A DNA stretch of 64,000 bases from Hahella sp. CCB-MM4 (lineage in GTDB: Bacteria > Pseudomonadota > Gammaproteobacteria > Pseudomonadales > Oleiphilaceae): positions 372,001 to 436,000 of the forward strand of contig NZ_MRYI01000003.1 in the NCBI RefSeq assembly GCF_002260525.1. Reading direction: 5' to 3'. Shown one piece after another: positions 1 to 9,445 of the stretch (position 1 is its first letter; each line of letters starts with the position of its first letter). The notes beneath the pieces are model-generated. The model worked only from the letters and a program-made list of their open reading frames with translations, did no database searches and was not told the DNA's origin. A program made the translations under genes and the position numbers.

Positions 1-1083
1 CAGATTGTGGCCGGCGCCATGGGTCTGAAGCTCCATGAGGACTGGGGAACCACGCCTGCGGCAATCGATAACTGCCTGAACGTTGCAGAAAAGTATGATG
101 TTCAGGTCGCGATTCACACCGATACCCTCAATGAATCGGGTTTTGTTGAAGACACCCTGGCGGCCTTCAAAGGCAGAACGATTCACACCTATCATACCGA
201 AGGTGCCGGTGGCGGCCATGCTCCGGACATTATCAAGGCCTGTGGCGAATCCAACGTATTACCCTCTTCGACTAATCCAACTCGCCCCTACACGATCAAC
301 ACTGTGGACGAGCACCTGGATATGCTGATGGTATGCCACCACCTGGACCCCGACATCCCGGAAGACGTCGCATTCGCCGATTCCAGAATTCGTAAGGAAA
401 CCATAGCCGCCGAGGATATTCTTCACGACCTGGGTGCGTTCAGTATGATCGCATCAGACTCACAGGCAATGGGACGGGTGGGAGAAGTCGTCACCCGTAC
501 CTGGCAGACGGCTCACAAAATGAAAGTCCAGCGTGGCCCTTTGTCACCGGACTCCGACCGACACGACAACTTCCGGGCCAAGCGCTATGTAGCCAAATAT
601 ACGATCAATCCGGCCATTACCCACGGTATTGCTGACGAAGTGGGTTCCCTGGAAGTCGGAAAACTGGCAGACATCGTTTTGTGGAAACCCGCTTTCTTTG
701 CCACCAAGCCGGCCGTCATCATTAAAGGCGGCATGATCGCCGCTGCTCCGATGGGCGACCCGAACGCCTCCATCCCTACCCCTCAACCCGTCCATTATCG
801 TCCTATGTTTGGGGCCTTTGGTGGGGCGCTGCCACAAACAAGGATTACCTTTGTCAGCCAGGCTGCCCTGGCAAATGACATCAAGGGCTCTCTGGGCCTG
901 ACGTCCATGGTTGCCGCCTGTCGTAATACCCGCTCAGTTACGAAAAAGGACATGCTGCTAAATGACCTGATGCCCAGAATGGAGGTGGACTCGCAGACTT
1001 ACGAAGTGCGGGCCGACGGCGAATTACTGGTTTGCGAACCGGCAAAGGTATTACCCCTTGCGCAACGTTATTTCCTATTTTAG
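1..1083 (+). CDS. ureC: Urease subunit alpha (UreC), C-terminal part, 5' truncated by window edge
   Basis: Catalytic subunit of the cytoplasmic nickel urease, which hydrolyses urea to ammonia and carbamate. The reading frame is open from base 1, so the true start lies upstream; about 360 of the usual ~567 residues are present. The motif GLKLHEDWG near the start carries the lysine that is carbamylated to bridge the two nickel ions, plus a nickel-ligand histidine. MVCHHLD is the mobile active-site flap with its Cys-His pair, and a later segment ends in the usual RYFLF. The gene is followed at 37 bp by ureE, then ureF, ureG and a hupE/ureJ gene, the usual accessory order. Identity is certain; only the N-terminal part cannot be assessed. 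Confidence 0.98.
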   Translation, partial: QIVAGAMGLKLHEDWGTTPAAIDNCLNVAEKYDVQVAIHTDTLNESGFVEDTLAAFKGRTIHTYHTEGAGGGHAPDIIKACGESNVLPSSTNPTRPYTINTVDEHLDMLMVCHHLDPDIPEDVAFADSRIRKETIAAEDILHDLGAFSMIASDSQAMGRVGEVVTRTWQTAHKMKVQRGPLSPDSDRHDNFRAKRYVAKYTINPAITHGIADEVGSLEVGKLADIVLWKPAFFATKPAVIIKGGMIAAAPMGDPNASIPTPQPVHYRPMFGAFGGALPQTRITFVSQAALANDIKGSLGLTSMVAACRNTRSVTKKDMLLNDLMPRMEVDSQTYEVRADGELLVCEPAKVLPLAQRYFLF

Positions 1084-1120
1084 GCAATGAATTCTGGAGA
1101 GCTCCAAAAGAGGTAACACG

Positions 1121-1741
1121 ATGTTAAAAGTCATTGAACGCCTGACGGCCAGTAAGACCGGCGAACCGACATTAGAAATCGCAGCGGAAATTGAACTGAC
1201 CTATGACGAGCGCAAACGGGGCCGCTTCAAAACCCAAAGCCGTTGCGGCAAGGAAGTCGGGCTGTTTCTGGAGAGAGGTAAATGCCTCCTCGACGGCGAA
1301 CTGCTGGTGACCGACACCGGAGAGTTCGTCAAGGTAGTGGCAGCTCAGGAGTCAGTCGTTACCGCACGGGCACAAGAGCCGATGCAGTTTGCCAGAATCG
1401 CCTACCACCTGGGTAACCGGCATGTTCCCTTACAGATCGGAGAATTTTGGGTGAGGATGCAGCCCGATCATGTACTTGAAGATCTCTGCCGCCTGTATGG
1501 TCTGGAGGTCACATCGGAACAGGCACCGTTCCAGCCGGAAAACGGCGCTTATGGTCAACATGGGGGTCATGCCCATGGGCATCATCACGGGCACTCTGAG
1601 CACCATTCACATGAGGAGCATTCACATGAGCGCAATCTTGGTCACGAGAACAGTCATGGTCACGAGCACAGTCACGGACACCGTCATGGTCAAGAGCACT
1701 GTCATGGCCAGGAGCACCACAATCATGAGCATCAGCACTAG
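1121..1741 (+). CDS. ureE: Urease nickel metallochaperone UreE
   Basis: UreE dimers deliver nickel to the urease apoprotein through the UreG-UreF-UreD complex. The 206-residue product is longer than the common ~150-170 residues because of a histidine-rich tail. From about residue 143 to the end the sequence is mostly H, G, S and E, with about 26 histidines. The DNA for this tail is a degenerate run of CAC/CAT-containing repeats. The core (about residues 1-140) has the peptide-binding-like N-terminal domain and the metal-binding domain. An AGAGG ribosome-binding site precedes the ATG. The tail implies high nickel-storage capacity; tails of this kind vary between species. Confidence 0.97.
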   Translation: MLKVIERLTASKTGEPTLEIAAEIELTYDERKRGRFKTQSRCGKEVGLFLERGKCLLDGELLVTDTGEFVKVVAAQESVVTARAQEPMQFARIAYHLGNRHVPLQIGEFWVRMQPDHVLEDLCRLYGLEVTSEQAPFQPENGAYGQHGGHAHGHHHGHSEHHSHEEHSHERNLGHENSHGHEHSHGHRHGQEHCHGQEHHNHEHQH

Positions 1742-1754
1742 GATTTAATCGGCG

Positions 1755-2438
1755 ATGAATACGATTCCCATGCTCAGACTGTTCAACCTGATCAGTCCAG
1801 CTTTACCGGTGGGCGCTTTCGCGTATTCCCAAGGCCTGGAGTGGGCTATCGAGGAAGGCGGCGTCGATTCACCGGAAGCAATCAGCGACTGGATCGCCAA
1901 CATCCTCCGCTACAACATCAGCCACACCGATATTCCGGTAATGGCCCGAATGATCAATGCCCTGGCAGCACATGATCGGGAAATGCTGTTGTTCTGGAAT
2001 CAATGGAGCCTGGCCAGCCGTGAAACCCAGGAATTGCTGGATGAGGATCGACAGGTGGGCAAAGCCATGCTGAAGGTTCTCCAGCAACACAGCATCAATC
2101 CCCAGTCCTACTTCGACATCTCCATTGATGGCGACGTTCAACCTTCCCTGTTACTTGGCTGGTCACTGGCCGCCTGGCATTGGGAGATTGATACTCAAAC
2201 CGCCGTTACCGGATTCTGCTGGAGTTGGCTGGAGAACCAGATCACCGTAGCAGGCAAGACGCTCCCTCTTGGTCAATCCCAGGCGCAGAAAATCCTGGGG
2301 GAACTGATGCCTGTTATCGAGCGCAGTGTGGATGTCGGGCTCAGCCTGACCGATGAGCAGATGGGTCATTCACTTCCTGGATGGACTATGGCCTGTGCTC
2401 TGCATGAAACGCAATATTCCAGGTTGTTCAGGTCCTGA
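1755..2438 (+). CDS. ureF: Urease accessory protein UreF
   Basis: UreF is part of the UreD-UreF-UreG complex that activates urease and is thought to act as a checkpoint on UreG GTP hydrolysis. The 227-residue product begins with the family signature LLxLxSPALPVGAFAYSQGLEWAI and is all-helical by composition. It starts 13 bp after the ureE stop in the same operon. The ribosome-binding site is weak, so translation may depend on coupling with ureE. The length matches the family. Confidence 0.97.
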   Translation: MNTIPMLRLFNLISPALPVGAFAYSQGLEWAIEEGGVDSPEAISDWIANILRYNISHTDIPVMARMINALAAHDREMLLFWNQWSLASRETQELLDEDRQVGKAMLKVLQQHSINPQSYFDISIDGDVQPSLLLGWSLAAWHWEIDTQTAVTGFCWSWLENQITVAGKTLPLGQSQAQKILGELMPVIERSVDVGLSLTDEQMGHSLPGWTMACALHETQYSRLFRS

Positions 2439-2491
2439 TCCCTGAAGCCTGATGACAAATAATCAGAATCAATATGTGCAGGAGAATTGAT

Positions 2492-3109
2492 ATGAGCAAA
2501 CAGACATTAAGAGTCGGCATCGGCGGACCAGTGGGCTCCGGCAAAACCGCCCTGGTTTCAGCCCTGTGCCAGAAGCTCCGCGAGCGCTTCAATCTGGCGG
2601 TGGTCACCAACGATATTTATACCAAGGAAGACGCCCAGTTTCTGATACGTCACCAGGCCCTGACAGAGGATCGAATCATGGGCGTTGAAACCGGCGGTTG
2701 TCCGCACACCGCCATAAGGGAAGACGCGTCGATGAACCTGGCTGCCATTGATACTTTAACGCAACGTCATCCAGGGTTGGACCTGGTGCTGGTGGAAAGC
2801 GGCGGAGACAACTTAAGCGCGACTTTTAGCCCGGAACTGTCCGACCTGACCCTTTATGTGATCGATGTGTCCGCGGGTGACAAAATCCCCCGCAAAGGCG
2901 GACCGGGCATTACCAAGTCCGACCTGCTGATTATCAACAAAACCGATCTGGCACCATTAGTTGGGGCCTCATTGGAAGTAATGGATCGTGATGCAAAGAA
3001 AATGCGCGGCGACAAGCCGTTTGTATTTAGCAATATGAAGAATGGCGAAGGCCTGGAAGCCATCATCGACTTCATCGTAGACCGTGGCATGCTGGAGGTC
3101 GCAGCCTGA
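2492..3109 (+). CDS. ureG: Urease accessory GTPase UreG
   Basis: SIMIBI-class GTPase whose nucleotide cycle drives nickel transfer into urease. The P-loop [11 protein letters not shown] is at about residues 12-22, with the [11 protein letters not shown] segment carrying the Cys-Pro-His nickel site and NKTDLAP as the guanine-specificity motif. The chosen ATG at 2492 has AGGAG eight bases upstream and gives 205 residues, the family length. An in-frame ATG at 2474 would add six residues but has no ribosome-binding site. The gene follows ureF at 53 bp. Confidence 0.98.
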   Translation: MSKQTLRVGIGGPVGSGKTALVSALCQKLRERFNLAVVTNDIYTKEDAQFLIRHQALTEDRIMGVETGGCPHTAIREDASMNLAAIDTLTQRHPGLDLVLVESGGDNLSATFSPELSDLTLYVIDVSAGDKIPRKGGPGITKSDLLIINKTDLAPLVGASLEVMDRDAKKMRGDKPFVFSNMKNGEGLEAIIDFIVDRGMLEVAA

Positions 3110-3206
3110 TCAGGCTGCTTCAATGATTCATGTGCCGACCGAAACCTCACCATCCAACAATCGCCTGGAATTTTAATTCCTGCATCTCATGATGGAGTAA
3201 TACGTA

Positions 3207-3803
3207 ATGAAAATACTCAACAAATATCACCGGTTGATTGCACTGGTCGTACTCTCAGTCTGCTCCACCGGAGCCATGGCTCACCCGGGCCACGAGACTG
3301 TTCAAGGTTTTACCAGTGGTCTTCAGCACCCATTTTTTGGCCTTGATCACCTGATAACCATGATCGCGCTCGGCTTTATTGCCACTCGTTTGAACGCACG
3401 TATGGCCACCATGGCAACATTCAGCCTTGGCATGCTCGGTGGTGGTCTGATGGCTTTTGCCGGTATCACCATTCCCTACGCAGAGTTGCTTATCGTCGCG
3501 TCATTGGTGGCGATCGCACTTGTGCTTTTCAGTAGCAAGCAGCAGAGCTTTCGGCTGGCTTATGCCATTCCTCTTATCGCTCTGTTTGCCTCCTGCCATG
3601 GTTGGGCCCATGTAGCAGAGCAACCAGCCGATCTGAGCAGTCTTTGGTATATGATCGGCATGATGTCCGGTGCCCTCACCCTGCAACTGGCTGGCCTTGC
3701 TCTCTCCACCTGGTTACGCCATAAAGTGGCTGCCAGAAAAACCATGGCGGGTGCAGCACTCACCACAGCCGCCGTGAGTTCAATATCACTGTTACTGGGC
3801 TGA
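3207..3803 (+). CDS. ureJ: HupE/UreJ family nickel-permease-like membrane protein
   Basis: A 198-residue polytopic inner-membrane protein with an N-terminal signal-like segment ending ...GAMAHPGHE, then HPFFGLDHLITMIALGF, which matches the HPxxGxDH motif of HupE/UreJ nickel transporters. About six hydrophobic segments are visible. Its place as last gene of the urease operon supports a role in nickel supply to urease. It could equally be named hupE, because the two names cover one family. A strong inverted repeat follows the stop codon. Confidence 0.92.
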   Translation: MKILNKYHRLIALVVLSVCSTGAMAHPGHETVQGFTSGLQHPFFGLDHLITMIALGFIATRLNARMATMATFSLGMLGGGLMAFAGITIPYAELLIVASLVAIALVLFSSKQQSFRLAYAIPLIALFASCHGWAHVAEQPADLSSLWYMIGMMSGALTLQLAGLALSTWLRHKVAARKTMAGAALTTAAVSSISLLLG

Positions 3804-3818
3804 CCTTCTCATATCCTT

Positions 3819-3860
3819 TACGTACCTGGAGCAAACCAAAGCGTTCCAGGTACGTATTTC
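3819..3860 (+). terminator. Probable terminator of the urease operon
   Basis: A perfect 12-bp inverted repeat, TACGTACCTGGA (3819-3830) and TCCAGGTACGTA (3845-3856), separated by 14 bases and followed by TTTC. It lies 16 bp after the hupE/ureJ stop codon. The T-run is short, so it may be an inefficient terminator or a processed 3' hairpin. Confidence 0.6.
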
Positions 3861-3971
3861 CCGCCATAACCGTCGATTCACAACGGTTTTTCTTTAATTC
3901 ATCCTGCCTGAACGGCTTTCATCGGATATAGTATGGCTATGTTAGGTTAGCTATTGGGACAATCCGCAAGT

Positions 3972-4610
3972 ATGAATCTAGAAGACATCCGCCGGGAGTA
4001 TCTACAGGGAGGATTGGATATTTCCGATCTGGACGAGAATCCATTCAGACAGTTCAAAACCTGGATGAACATTGCCATCGAGGCCGAACTGAGTGCAGAT
4101 CCGACCGCAATGATTCTGGCAACCGTTAACTCAGAAGGCATTCCCAGACAACGTGTCGTACTGCTCAAGCACGCAGACGAACAGGGATTTTTGTTTTACA
4201 CCAATCTTGGCAGCCGTAAAGCTCAGGATATTGCCGAAAACGCCAATGTCAGTCTGCATTTCGCATGGCTTCCTCTTGAACGCCAGATTAGCATCACCGG
4301 CAAGGCCACCAAGTTATCTGTGGCAGAAGCCACCCGCTACTTCCTTTCCCGGCCCCACGAATCCCAACTGGCCGCCTGGGCATCCCAACAGAGCAGTAGA
4401 GTCAGTTCAAGACAGATGCTGGAACAGGCATTTGAACAAATGAAAAACCGATTTAAGAAGGGTGAAGTGCCCCTTCCCTCTTTTTGGGGAGGGTACAGAG
4501 TCGTACCGACAAGATTTGAATTCTGGCAAGGGCGGGCTAACCGGCTGCATGACCGCTTTGAATATCTGCCCGACGGCGAAGGCTGGGGAATCAACAGGCT
4601 ACAACCGTAA
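3972..4610 (+). CDS. pdxH: Pyridoxamine 5'-phosphate oxidase (PdxH)
   Basis: FMN enzyme that oxidises pyridoxine or pyridoxamine 5'-phosphate to pyridoxal 5'-phosphate in B6 synthesis and salvage. Family motifs visible are [20 protein letters not shown] (FMN and substrate site), the FAWLPLERQ segment, and the C-terminal [15 protein letters not shown] and WGINRLQP. The ATG at 3972 gives 212 residues, close to the E. coli 218; a TTG at 3954 would add six residues without support. The gene stands alone between the urease operon and a convergent exported protein. Confidence 0.97.
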   Translation: MNLEDIRREYLQGGLDISDLDENPFRQFKTWMNIAIEAELSADPTAMILATVNSEGIPRQRVVLLKHADEQGFLFYTNLGSRKAQDIAENANVSLHFAWLPLERQISITGKATKLSVAEATRYFLSRPHESQLAAWASQQSSRVSSRQMLEQAFEQMKNRFKKGEVPLPSFWGGYRVVPTRFEFWQGRANRLHDRFEYLPDGEGWGINRLQP

Positions 4611-4689
4611 CCTGGAATCTGAGATTCGGATCGTCCGGCATTGAATGTTAGACAAGGCCAGACGATCCAAGCCAAAACCAGATGAAAGA

Positions 4690-5247
4690 CTACTGGCCCT
4701 GGCTATTGAAGAATTCCATCAGTTTACCGACCTGAGGACGGATAGCCTCGACGTCAGCCTTGGGAGCATTCTTTGCTCTTTCCATCATGGCCAGACCTTC
4801 TTCCATCATCTTCAGCATCGCATCCTTCTGTTCCTTGGGAATGTTTGGATCATTTTTAATCTGATCGATCTGAGCCTGTGCATCGAAATTTGATGCCTGG
4901 GCTTCCATCTGAACAGCTCCCATAGCGTGCATAATTCGCAGTGTCACTCCCGCCCAGTCTTCAGGCGTATCGAAGCCATACTCTTCCAGAACATCTTCAG
5001 CTTCCGAATAAAGACCGGATTTCTTCAATGGCGCGACAAACTCCGCAACATCCGCAGGAAATCCATCGTGATCAAGATCGTCAAGCGCTTCCTGGTGCTC
5101 TTCGCCCCATTTCATGATCGCTTCCTGTGACTTGATCCAGCGGTCTACAACTTCTTCCGTCAATGCAACTTCTGCATGCGCCATCCAACCTGCAAACATG
5201 AACAATAGTCCACAAAAGGCTTGTTGTAATATTTTTGTCTTTTTCAT
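4690..5247 (-). CDS. Exported protein of unknown function
   Basis: Not recognised. The ATG at 5247 has GGAG six bases upstream and starts a clear signal peptide (MKKTKILQQAFCGLLFMFAG, then a probable cleavage after AHA), giving a mature protein of about 160 residues. The mature part is helical, acidic and charged, with no cysteine pairs; its C-terminal half (ALKMMEEGLAMMERAKNAPK-like segments) may form a coiled coil. Upstream in-frame starts would bury the signal peptide behind 24 residues and have no ribosome-binding site. It is probably periplasmic. It converges with pdxH. Confidence 0.75.
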   Translation of the reverse strand: MKKTKILQQAFCGLLFMFAGWMAHAEVALTEEVVDRWIKSQEAIMKWGEEHQEALDDLDHDGFPADVAEFVAPLKKSGLYSEAEDVLEEYGFDTPEDWAGVTLRIMHAMGAVQMEAQASNFDAQAQIDQIKNDPNIPKEQKDAMLKMMEEGLAMMERAKNAPKADVEAIRPQVGKLMEFFNSQGQ

Positions 5248-5459
5248 AAAAACTCCATAATTAAATAAGTTACATCCGATACTGAAGAAGCTTTCGAGAT
5301 GATATTTCCAGACGTACATAAGCGCCTGAGTTTAATTGATAATGCATCTAACACACCAGTGTCCGTCAACTAAACTTGTTATTATCTGAAGCAATTCAGA
5401 TTCTTTTCATTTCGTCTTTATCCTGCTTTAAATACTTACAAAGATTCTGTAAGGTCAAT

Positions 5460-5485
5460 GCGCTGATGGATCAGCGCTTTTTTTT
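5460..5485 (+). terminator. Rho-independent terminator hairpin just upstream of the 5497 gene
   Basis: GCGCTGA-TGGA-TCAGCGC followed by eight T residues is a textbook plus-strand terminator. No plus-strand gene ends here: the nearest upstream gene is on the minus strand and starts at 5247. It ends only 11 bp before the ATG at 5497, which lacks a clear Shine-Dalgarno site. It could therefore be a leader attenuator or the end of a short RNA starting between 5250 and 5450. Confidence 0.75.
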
Positions 5486-5496
5486 GGTTACCACTT

Positions 5497-5979
5497 ATGC
5501 CCGACATTACTCCGAACAACCTCCTGGAGGATTGGCTTAACGCACACCGTCCAAGCCAAATCCTGACCATAGGGGCCTCCGAACCACCGTCCATTCAAAC
5601 ATACCAACAGCAATCCGGCTGCAGGTTGAATCACCTGTCCCACCATCGGGACCTGGGGTTGGACAAAAAAGTTCCCGACACAGTGATTATCAGCGACTAC
5701 CTGGAAAAGCTCTCCGTGGAGGATGGCAAAGCTCTTTTAACCTCACTGCGTAATTTCCTGGTTCCTCACGTCTTGGTCTTCATTGATCATCAGTTAACTG
5801 AAGAGTGGGATTTCAACACACTAATTGGAATTGGTTTCAGAAAGGTGATGGCGTTTGATCACCAGGCCAGATCATTGTGTTGCTATAGCTATGACATTGA
5901 CACCTATAATCCCCGACGCACCTGGAACAATGCTGACCATTGGGCAAACCCGGAACTCTATGGCAAATACTGGTGGTGA
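5497..5979 (+). CDS. Conserved hypothetical protein (resembles DUF6231)
   Basis: A 160-residue cytoplasmic protein. The N-terminal half has a Rossmann-like pattern (QILTIGASEP, then VIISDYLEKL and LVPHVLVFID) reminiscent of a degenerate methyltransferase fold. The end, NPRRTWNNADHWANPELYGKYWW, has the tryptophan-rich finish typical of a small gammaproteobacterial family I believe is DUF6231; that assignment is from memory. The function is unknown. It is preceded by the terminator at 5460-5485 and converges with the amidotransferase gene. Confidence 0.72.
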   Translation: MPDITPNNLLEDWLNAHRPSQILTIGASEPPSIQTYQQQSGCRLNHLSHHRDLGLDKKVPDTVIISDYLEKLSVEDGKALLTSLRNFLVPHVLVFIDHQLTEEWDFNTLIGIGFRKVMAFDHQARSLCCYSYDIDTYNPRRTWNNADHWANPELYGKYWW

Positions 5980-5980
5980 T

Positions 5981-6706
5981 TTATCCGGAAGATTCCGACG
6001 TTAAGCAATAGTCCACAAAATGCCCCAGCAACTGATTGGCTTCGGGGCTATCATGCAGATGCTCCTCCACGGTCAGACGCTGCCGCTGGGACATATCACC
6101 ACTGTATATATTGATGTAAGCAGCCATCACATCCCGGCTGAATTCAGGATGGAATTGTACCCCCCACACAGCTTCACCGTATCTGAACGCCTGACACCCC
6201 ACCCGACTACTGCTTCCCAGCAGCACTGCTCCTGTGGGCATTTTTGTTACGGACTGTGCATGAGTGAGCTGAGCAAAAAAGCTTTGCGGCAGTTTGCTGA
6301 ACAAGGGGTCGTCTGCGGCAGCGGATGAACAGGAAATCAGCAGACTGCCGATTTCACGTCCCCCCGGCTGAAAATCCACTTCGCCGCCAAGGGCATCCGC
6401 CAATAATTGGTGGCCATAACAAACACCTAGCACCGGGATTCCCAAGCCGATGCATTCAAGCACCCAGCCGGATAAAGCCTCTGACCAGCCCGCTCTGTCT
6501 GTCACCATGGCAGGAGAACCGGTCAATACTGCACCGATGAATGAAATATCCGGTACATCATGGTGTTGATGGGCATTCCAGACAACGATCTCCATCTCCG
6601 GCCTTTCCATTGCCTGGATAAACCAGTGATCAAAATTCCCGTGCTGTTCCCTGATCGCAGGAAAAGTGTCGCCACACAACACTAGTAAGAGCTTTGGTTT
6701 GGACAC
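5981..6706 (-). CDS. Class I glutamine amidotransferase family protein
   Basis: A 241-residue stand-alone class I glutamine amidotransferase domain, related to GuaA-N-like or YfeJ-type proteins. The nucleophile elbow GVCYGHQLLADALGG supplies the catalytic Cys, and VQFHPEF supplies His and Glu. It starts at GTG 6706, with AAGG upstream. Such proteins act as hydrolases on gamma-glutamyl compounds or as amidotransferase subunits; the substrate cannot be deduced here. It is a distant homologue of the amidotransferase at 44054 but lacks that gene's catabolic neighbours. Confidence 0.85.
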   Translation of the reverse strand: MSKPKLLLVLCGDTFPAIREQHGNFDHWFIQAMERPEMEIVVWNAHQHHDVPDISFIGAVLTGSPAMVTDRAGWSEALSGWVLECIGLGIPVLGVCYGHQLLADALGGEVDFQPGGREIGSLLISCSSAAADDPLFSKLPQSFFAQLTHAQSVTKMPTGAVLLGSSSRVGCQAFRYGEAVWGVQFHPEFSRDVMAAYINIYSGDMSQRQRLTVEEHLHDSPEANQLLGHFVDYCLTSESSG

Positions 6707-6861
6707 ATCGGTCGCCTTATTTTATTGATCCTCTGACACGGGATTGTTCCATCAGATAGCTGTAGATCCTCCATCCCGTACATGAATTACGTAATCCGCT
6801 AGATACCTGATCATGTCTGTAGTAAAAATAGGTTCATATATTTGTCACGGGATACAGGATA

Positions 6862-7137
6862 ATGAACAGGAAATCCGTCCGCGCAATAGTTTCCGGAAGA
6901 GTCCAGGGGGTATGGTTCCGGCAGTCCACCAAGCAGACGGCCATCTCTCTGGGTATTACAGGAAGCGCAGTAAACCTTCCCGACGGACGCGTGGAAGTGC
7001 ATGCACACGGAGAAAATGAAGCCGTCAACCGTTTGCTGGAATGGCTTCATGAAGGCCCTGAGCTGGCGAGAGTGATAGACGTAGAAGTCGTGGAAATAAG
7101 CAGCATTTCCATACCTGAAGACTTCACCACAGGATGA
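6862..7137 (+). CDS. acyP: Acylphosphatase
   Basis: Small enzyme (91 residues, the family length) that hydrolyses acyl phosphates. The signature VSGRVQGVWFRQST carries the phosphate-binding loop and catalytic Arg; GITGSAVNLPDGRVEV carries the catalytic Asn. The fold is a ferredoxin-like alpha/beta sandwich. It is monocistronic and converges with the outer-membrane protein gene. Confidence 0.95.
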   Translation: MNRKSVRAIVSGRVQGVWFRQSTKQTAISLGITGSAVNLPDGRVEVHAHGENEAVNRLLEWLHEGPELARVIDVEVVEISSISIPEDFTTG

Positions 7138-7190
7138 TTCGTAGAGGTGTTGTCAATCAGGTAGGAAGAGCAGTATCTGAGCGATAGATA

Positions 7191-7216
7191 AGCCGGAATC
7201 AAATAAGAAACCGGCT
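7191..7216 (-). terminator. Possible weak terminator between convergent genes
   Basis: AGCCGG (7191-7196) and CCGGCT (7211-7216) form a 6-bp stem with a 14-base loop downstream of the minus-strand gene at 7238-8494. There is no proper T-run after it on the minus strand, so confidence is low. Confidence 0.3.
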
Positions 7217-7237
7217 CATTGAAGACAGGTTGATGAC

Positions 7238-8494
7238 TTAGAAATAGTAAACTAGCTCAAGCTGTACATAGTCTTCGTTTTGAAGCGCACCGGTTTTATT
7301 ATTAGGATCGGGATCAGCATATGCCTGCAGGCGCTCAGCGGTAGTGGTTGGCAAAGGATCTCCACCCTCAAACGCACGGACTTCCATATTCAAGGTAAAA
7401 ACATCAAAGAGCCTACGGCTGGCTTCGATACTATATAACTGTTCGTGAGTCTCGGGATCATAAATGGCTCCAAACAGAACTTCTGTGGAGTCGATATCGT
7501 TGAGAGCCCAACGCCACCCCAGAAAAACGTCATGTTCAAGGAAGGAAGTCGCCTCTTCTCCCCTTTCGTCCCAAAGGCCTTCCATAATCCACCCCAAGTC
7601 TGCGTCGGTACCAAAGACACCAGCCTGGGTGTATTCAAACCCTGTTGTCACCGCTCCGTATCGCTTCTCTTCACCCTCTGTGTTCTCAAAGCCTGAACGA
7701 ACAATACCTTCAAACTTGAACAACCATCCTTCCGCTATCATTTGCATTACCAGACCGGTTTGTTCAATTAGCGGATAACGTGGTATCAGTTTGGGATTGG
7801 CATAATCGCCATTAAAACGCCAATTGGGCTCTCGACTTGTTCCTGAAAAGTGAGACAAAGACACTTCAAAATCATCACCGATAATGGCGTATCTGATGGC
7901 AATATCTGGATGCTCCTCTTCCTCATCTGCTTCATAGCGGGCATGGTCCACATCTACGGAAAAAGGGAGGCCAAGCCGTCCCTCAGGTCCTGAAAAAGTC
8001 CGCTCCCTGAAATACGGCAAAACAAAGAAATCCAATACCACCTGATCCTGGGCCGTGGAGAACTTGAGCATGGGTTGCCCCAGCTTCTCCTCACCATCAG
8101 GGCTCTCAACAAGGTCAGTCTGGTTAATGATGTCTACCAGGTGCTGGGATTCTGTGACGCCCCAGAATACTTTACCTACCCCGAACCGGGTCTCCCAGTA
8201 ATCTCCAATGTGCAGCCAGTTCGCTTCGCGCACGTCACCATGAGTACGCTCATCGTCGTTCTCATCATGCCGGTAAAAACCAACAAACGTCAGCCGGTCG
8301 CTGCCATCGTTCCATTCGAAATAAAGCTCAGGCTTTGCCCAGGCCGAACCATTTTCCTGGCTTTGACCTGCATCGCCCTCCTCCTGAAAATACCGTCCTT
8401 CGAGGCCAAACTGGGAGAGAAAATCAATGGCCAGTGCGTTGGAGGTTGCAAACAAAAGGACAGACAAACTTGTAGCTAGTTGGGCGAACCGCAT
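7238..8494 (-). CDS. Outer-membrane beta-barrel protein, function unknown
   Basis: A 418-residue exported protein. The signal peptide (MRFAQLATSLSVLLFATSNA, cleavage near NALA-ID) is followed by alternating hydrophobic/aromatic strands with acidic loops (DAGQSQENGS, ENDDERTHGD, EADEEEEHPD). It ends in YVQLELVYYF, whose terminal Phe is the usual BAM insertion signal. The charge pattern suggests a 16-18 strand barrel. I could not match a named porin family. The ATG is preceded by AAGAG. A single-gene transcript is likely, divergent from lexA. Confidence 0.8.
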   Translation of the reverse strand: MRFAQLATSLSVLLFATSNALAIDFLSQFGLEGRYFQEEGDAGQSQENGSAWAKPELYFEWNDGSDRLTFVGFYRHDENDDERTHGDVREANWLHIGDYWETRFGVGKVFWGVTESQHLVDIINQTDLVESPDGEEKLGQPMLKFSTAQDQVVLDFFVLPYFRERTFSGPEGRLGLPFSVDVDHARYEADEEEEHPDIAIRYAIIGDDFEVSLSHFSGTSREPNWRFNGDYANPKLIPRYPLIEQTGLVMQMIAEGWLFKFEGIVRSGFENTEGEEKRYGAVTTGFEYTQAGVFGTDADLGWIMEGLWDERGEEATSFLEHDVFLGWRWALNDIDSTEVLFGAIYDPETHEQLYSIEASRRLFDVFTLNMEVRAFEGGDPLPTTTAERLQAYADPDPNNKTGALQNEDYVQLELVYYF

Positions 8495-8838
8495 GAAAAT
8501 AACTCTTTTAAGGGATGTTGATTGAACAATTATTCGACGTTCTTCTTATACAGAATCAGGACTTACGCCCAACTCTTTGAGGTGCCTATAAATATAGGCA
8601 ATCCGGAGGGGAAATGACAGTGTCAGCTTCGATATTCCTTTACAACTTTCCTGTGCCGGACATCCAAATCCACTTCCCGGCTGGAGAAGTTTGCCGCTTG
8701 ATCTCCAACAGGTTACTCAGAGCTTAAAAACACTAGAAATTCAGTGTTCTAGCTTTACATCAACGAATACATACTGTATACATTAACAGCCATGGATATT
8801 CATGCAGTAAATTAGACCTGCTGAACTTGGGAGCAACC
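8495..8838. other. Divergent intergenic region with the lexA promoter
   Basis: This gap of about 340 bp separates the outer-membrane protein gene from lexA. Apart from the SOS box at 8774-8789 I see no gene-like structure. A second LexA box, common upstream of lexA in enterics, was not found by eye. Confidence 0.6.
8774..8789 (+). promoter_or_regulatory. LexA (SOS) box
   Basis: CTGTATACATTAACAG matches the LexA operator CTGT-N8-ACAG exactly, with an AT-rich core and the preferred TA before it. It lies 50 bp upstream of the lexA GTG start, consistent with autorepression. Confidence 0.93.
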
Positions 8839-9435
8839 GTGATAAAACTGACCAAACGCCAGGAACAGGTTCTTGATCTGATCAAGGAACACATTGGAGA
8901 GACCGGCTATCCGCCGACCCGTGCAGAAATAGCAAACAAGCTGGGATTCCGCTCCGCCAACGCTGCTGAAGAGCATTTGAAAGCCCTCGCCAAAAAAGGC
9001 GCTATCGAGATGGTTCCGGGCGCCTCCCGCGGTATCAGGCTCCCTGAACCCGAGTTCGACGGCATTCCCATTGTTGGCCAGGTAGCTGCCGGCTATCCGA
9101 TATTGGCCCAGGAAAATATTGAAGACTATTGCCAGGTTCCGAATAGTTTTTTCACACCTTCTGCTGACTACTTTTTGCGCGTCAAAGGATTGAGTATGAA
9201 GGATGCCGGAATTCTGGACGGCGACCTGTTGGCGGTCCATAAAACGACAGACGTCCACAATGGTCAGATTGTCGTGGCCAGAATCGGCGACGAAGTCACC
9301 GTAAAGCGCTTCCAGAAATTAAAAGGAAAAGTGGTTTTACTCCCGGAAAACGAAGAGTTTACCCCTATAGAAGTGGATGCGAACTCCGAGCCATTTGAAA
9401 TCGAGGGCTTGGGTGTCGGAATCATTCGACGCTGA
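8839..9435 (+). CDS. lexA: SOS repressor LexA
   Basis: Repressor and self-cleaving serine peptidase of the SOS response. Starting from GTG 8839 (GGGAG six bases upstream) the protein has 198 residues. The helix-turn-helix [24 protein letters not shown] is near residues 28-51, the autocleavage bond falls at Ala84-Gly85 (VAAGYP), and the catalytic dyad at Ser119 (GLSM) and Lys156 (VKRF). These are the same numbers as in E. coli, which supports this start over a TTG at 8827. In Pseudomonas sulA normally follows; here the next genes are the small conserved pair at 9539 and 9882 on the opposite strand. Confidence 0.98.
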   Translation: MIKLTKRQEQVLDLIKEHIGETGYPPTRAEIANKLGFRSANAAEEHLKALAKKGAIEMVPGASRGIRLPEPEFDGIPIVGQVAAGYPILAQENIEDYCQVPNSFFTPSADYFLRVKGLSMKDAGILDGDLLAVHKTTDVHNGQIVVARIGDEVTVKRFQKLKGKVVLLPENEEFTPIEVDANSEPFEIEGLGVGIIRR

Positions 9436-9445
9436 TCTGTAAATA

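Noticed and set aside
1470-1748. Met/Thr-rich frame over the ureE tail
   Set aside because: Shadow of the histidine-rich repeats of ureE in another frame.
5981-6706. Calling this amidotransferase GuaA or PuuD
   Set aside because: No GMP synthetase domain follows, and there are no polyamine genes nearby; only the fold is supported.
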